Below, piece by piece: positions 61,446-64,000 of a DNA stretch of 64,000 nucleotides; position 1 is the stretch's first letter; every line of letters starts with the position of its first letter. This DNA comes from JANMDU01 sp031388245 (lineage in GTDB: Bacteria > Pseudomonadota > Gammaproteobacteria > Burkholderiales > Burkholderiaceae_C): NCBI GenBank assembly GCA_031388245.1, contig JANNED010000174.1, positions 13,646 to 77,645 of the forward strand, given 5' to 3'. The notes under the pieces were generated by a model. It was given only the letters and a program-made list of their open reading frames with translations, had not been told where the DNA came from and searched no databases. The translations under genes were made by a program, and so were the position numbers.

Positions 61446-61486
61446 ACTATGAATTAGATAGCATACTTTACAGTATTTACGCCGGC
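61446..61486 (+). repeat. 41-nt hairpin/GCCGGC repeat, copy 12
   Basis: The hairpin 61446-61462 has arms CTAT and ATAG. A second dyad ATACT/AGTAT follows in the tail, which ends GCCGGC at 61481-61486. It lies in the 357-base gap between the Spy-like gene and rpsL. Apart from this copy and the promoter below, the gap has no recognised element. Confidence 0.9.
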
Positions 61487-61624
61487 AAACTGCTATATTT
61501 GCTTAAAAATTAGTCAAAAAAGACTGGGTTGGCGCTTTTCAACCCACGTCTGCGCTGTCTGTAGCGCAGACGTCTAGGCTTGCCCAATCGCTCACCCAAG
61601 CCATCAAGTACTGTCAACAAGTGC

Positions 61625-61654
61625 TTGATGCATCAGCCCATTTCAGGCTAAAAT
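61625..61654 (+). promoter_or_regulatory. candidate sigma-70 promoter of the rpsL operon
   Basis: TTGATG at 61625-61630 and TAAAAT at 61649-61654 are separated by 18 bases. The start point would be near 61661, leaving a leader of about 90 bases before rpsL, which is usual for a str operon. The -35 is four of six and the -10 five of six. Confidence 0.6.
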
Positions 61655-61751
61655 AGAAGGCTTCGCTGCTTTTGACGATGTAGCGTAAGAGGCTCGCTTG
61701 CATGTTTATGCACAGCGGCTTTTCGTTTTTTCATTCACGTTTAGTAGAACC

Positions 61752-62129
61752 ATGCCAACCATTAACCAACTGATCCGTCACGGGCGCGAGGTTGAGACTA
61801 TCAAGTCGAAATCGCCTGCGATGCAAAACTGCCCCCAGCGTCGGGGCGTGTGTACGCGCGTATACACCACGACACCTAAGAAGCCCAATTCCGCTCTGCG
61901 TAAAGTTGCCAAAGTGCGCTTGACCAACGGCTTTGAGGTCATCTCCTACATCGGCGGCGAAGGCCACAACCTCCAAGAACACAGCGTTGTGCTGGTTCGC
62001 GGTGGTCGCGTCAAAGACTTGCCCGGTGTGCGCTACCACATCGTGCGTGGTTCGCTCGATTTGCAAGGCGTGAAAGACCGCAAGCAATCGCGCTCCAAGT
62101 ACGGTGCGAAGAAGCCGAAGGCTAAATAA
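61752..62129 (+). CDS. rpsL: 30S ribosomal protein S12
   Basis: This is the 125-residue decoding-centre protein, starting MPTINQLIRHGRE. The TTPKKPNSALRK segment (Lys43 region) and VKDLPGVRYH (Lys88 region) are wild type, so streptomycin sensitivity is expected. It begins the rpsL-rpsG-fusA order. An open frame upstream of ATG 61752 is not part of S12. Confidence 0.98.
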   Translation: MPTINQLIRHGREVETIKSKSPAMQNCPQRRGVCTRVYTTTPKKPNSALRKVAKVRLTNGFEVISYIGGEGHNLQEHSVVLVRGGRVKDLPGVRYHIVRGSLDLQGVKDRKQSRSKYGAKKPKAK

Positions 62130-62343
62130 GTTAGCTTGAGCCAAAGGCTAAGTAATTTGCCTGAGCCGAGGATTCTTCTCCCAGCTCAAAAAAAATCAAG
62201 GTGCTGTTTCCCGCGTGGCGCGGAGATCCAGCGTAGTGACCCCAACCCGCAATTGTGTCGGGCGAGTCGAGTAAGTGAAGGTTCATTAGAACTTTCGAGA
62301 TGCCCGAGTAGGGTGTCAACTGAAGCAAATAAGAGGTGAAAAC

Positions 62344-62814
62344 ATGCCACGTCGTCGCGAAGTCCCTAAACGTGAAATTCTGCCGGATCCAAAATTCGGC
62401 AACATCGAGCTCTCAAAATTCATGAACGTCATCATGGAGAGCGGTAAAAAAGCAGTCGCCGAGCGCATCATTTATGGCGCGCTGGAGCAAATCGAAAAGA
62501 AATCGGGCAAAGAGCCGATGGAGTTGTTTGGCGTGGCCATCAACAACGTCAAGCCCATGGTGGAAGTTAAATCCCGCCGCGTCGGTGGTGCCAACTACCA
62601 AGTGCCCGTCGAAGTGCGCCCCGTGCGCCGCTTGGCTCTCTCCATGCGCTGGATCAAGGAAGCTGCTCGCAAGCGCGGTGAAAAATCCATGGCTCTGCGC
62701 TTGGCCAACGAGCTGATGGAAGCATCCGAAGGCCGTGGTGGCGCGATGAAGAAGCGCGACGAAGTGCACCGCATGGCAGAGGCCAACAAGGCGTTCTCCC
62801 ACTTCCGCTTCTAA
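62344..62814 (+). CDS. rpsG: 30S ribosomal protein S7
   Basis: This is the 156-residue head protein of the small subunit (MPRRREVPKREILPDPKFG), with full-length family match and no oddities. AAGAGGTG precedes the start. The 214-base gap after rpsL is untranslated; S7 autoregulates this junction in E. coli, but I cannot align a specific binding structure here. Confidence 0.98.
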   Translation: MPRRREVPKREILPDPKFGNIELSKFMNVIMESGKKAVAERIIYGALEQIEKKSGKEPMELFGVAINNVKPMVEVKSRRVGGANYQVPVEVRPVRRLALSMRWIKEAARKRGEKSMALRLANELMEASEGRGGAMKKRDEVHRMAEANKAFSHFRF

Positions 62815-62937
62815 ATTCTGGCGGCTACTGCGAAGGCTTTATGCGTCGTTGCGAGCTTGCCGCGAAATCCTCACAGCCGTTTCAGGCTGCTCCCGTTTAG
62901 CGCCAACCTCGCGCCAAGCCTAAATTCTTCTCGCTAC

Positions 62938-62968
62938 GCCGCGTTGCGCTCATGAAGTGCTACGCGGC
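62938..62968 (+). promoter_or_regulatory. hairpin in the rpsG-fusA gap
   Basis: GCCGCGT (62938-62944) and ACGCGGC (62962-62968) can pair in seven perfect base pairs around a 17-base loop, followed shortly by six T. It may be a partial terminator or attenuator that lowers fusA relative to rpsG. The 184-base gap otherwise holds no recognised feature. Confidence 0.4.
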
Positions 62969-62998
62969 AACTGTTTTTTCTAATCAAGGATATTTATC

Positions 62999-64000
<1,002 letters not shown>

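Noticed and set aside
61752..62129. Streptomycin-resistance changes in S12.
   Set aside because: Lys43 and Lys88 regions are wild type.

Overview
The window looks like chromosomal DNA of a betaproteobacterium of the order Burkholderiales, most probably Comamonadaceae or a close relative. The evidence is the moderately GC-rich coding style, the fur/bamE/dapB and rpsL-rpsG-fusA neighbourhoods, metX-metW behind a SAM-II type leader, the Pil-Chp gene set, and orphan Bug (TctC) and TAXI binding proteins. I see no prophage, insertion sequence, CRISPR array, rRNA or tRNA gene.

Layout. 1-8154 (minus): a transport operon (binding protein, two ATPases, two permeases, alpha/beta hydrolase cut by the left edge) behind a -24/-12 promoter candidate, with a sigma-54 activator gene upstream that probably controls it; two small genes lie between. 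8323-16294: katG with OxyR-like half-sites, corA, dacB, a SemiSWEET transporter, a GDSL esterase lipoprotein, an OmpW porin and a glutathione peroxidase. 16538-23967: a Pil-Chp chemosensory operon. 24003-26470: kdsD, lptC and a short-chain dehydrogenase. 26486-34722 (minus): glpK, glpD, a LysR gene, two Bug proteins, an aspartoacylase-like hydrolase and a TAXI binding protein. 34816-42740: proC, a small membrane protein, ilvE, a CHCC zinc finger protein and an LPS-assembly block (two glycosyltransferases, galU, a WaaL-like ligase), then an AmpG-like permease. 42748-49756: a membrane-anchored FMN glutamate-synthase-like protein, a two-half hydrolase, LysR plus a Tat-exported nitroreductase-like protein, pncC, pgpA and fur. 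49872-57411: an unusual BamE fusion, dapB, exbB/exbD, an AbrB/PIN toxin-antitoxin pair with a perfect operator, leuS and lptE. 57427-60791 (minus): metW, metX, a SAM-II riboswitch with terminator, and an acyl-CoA ligase. 60873-64000: a Spy-like chaperone, rpsL, rpsG and the start of fusA.

The most striking structure is one that ordinary gene annotation does not show. A strictly 41-nt element occurs at least 12 times across the window: a 17-nt hairpin with RCTAT and ATAGC arms, then a fixed 24-nt tail ending GCCGGC or GCTGGC. Six copies are intergenic. Six lie inside genes (chpA, an SDR, glpK, pncC, leuS, an acyl-CoA ligase), on either strand, and every host frame stays open. The stems show compensatory change. 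leuS also carries an 86-nt REP-type inverted repeat in its editing domain, so this one essential enzyme has two separate repeat-derived insertions.
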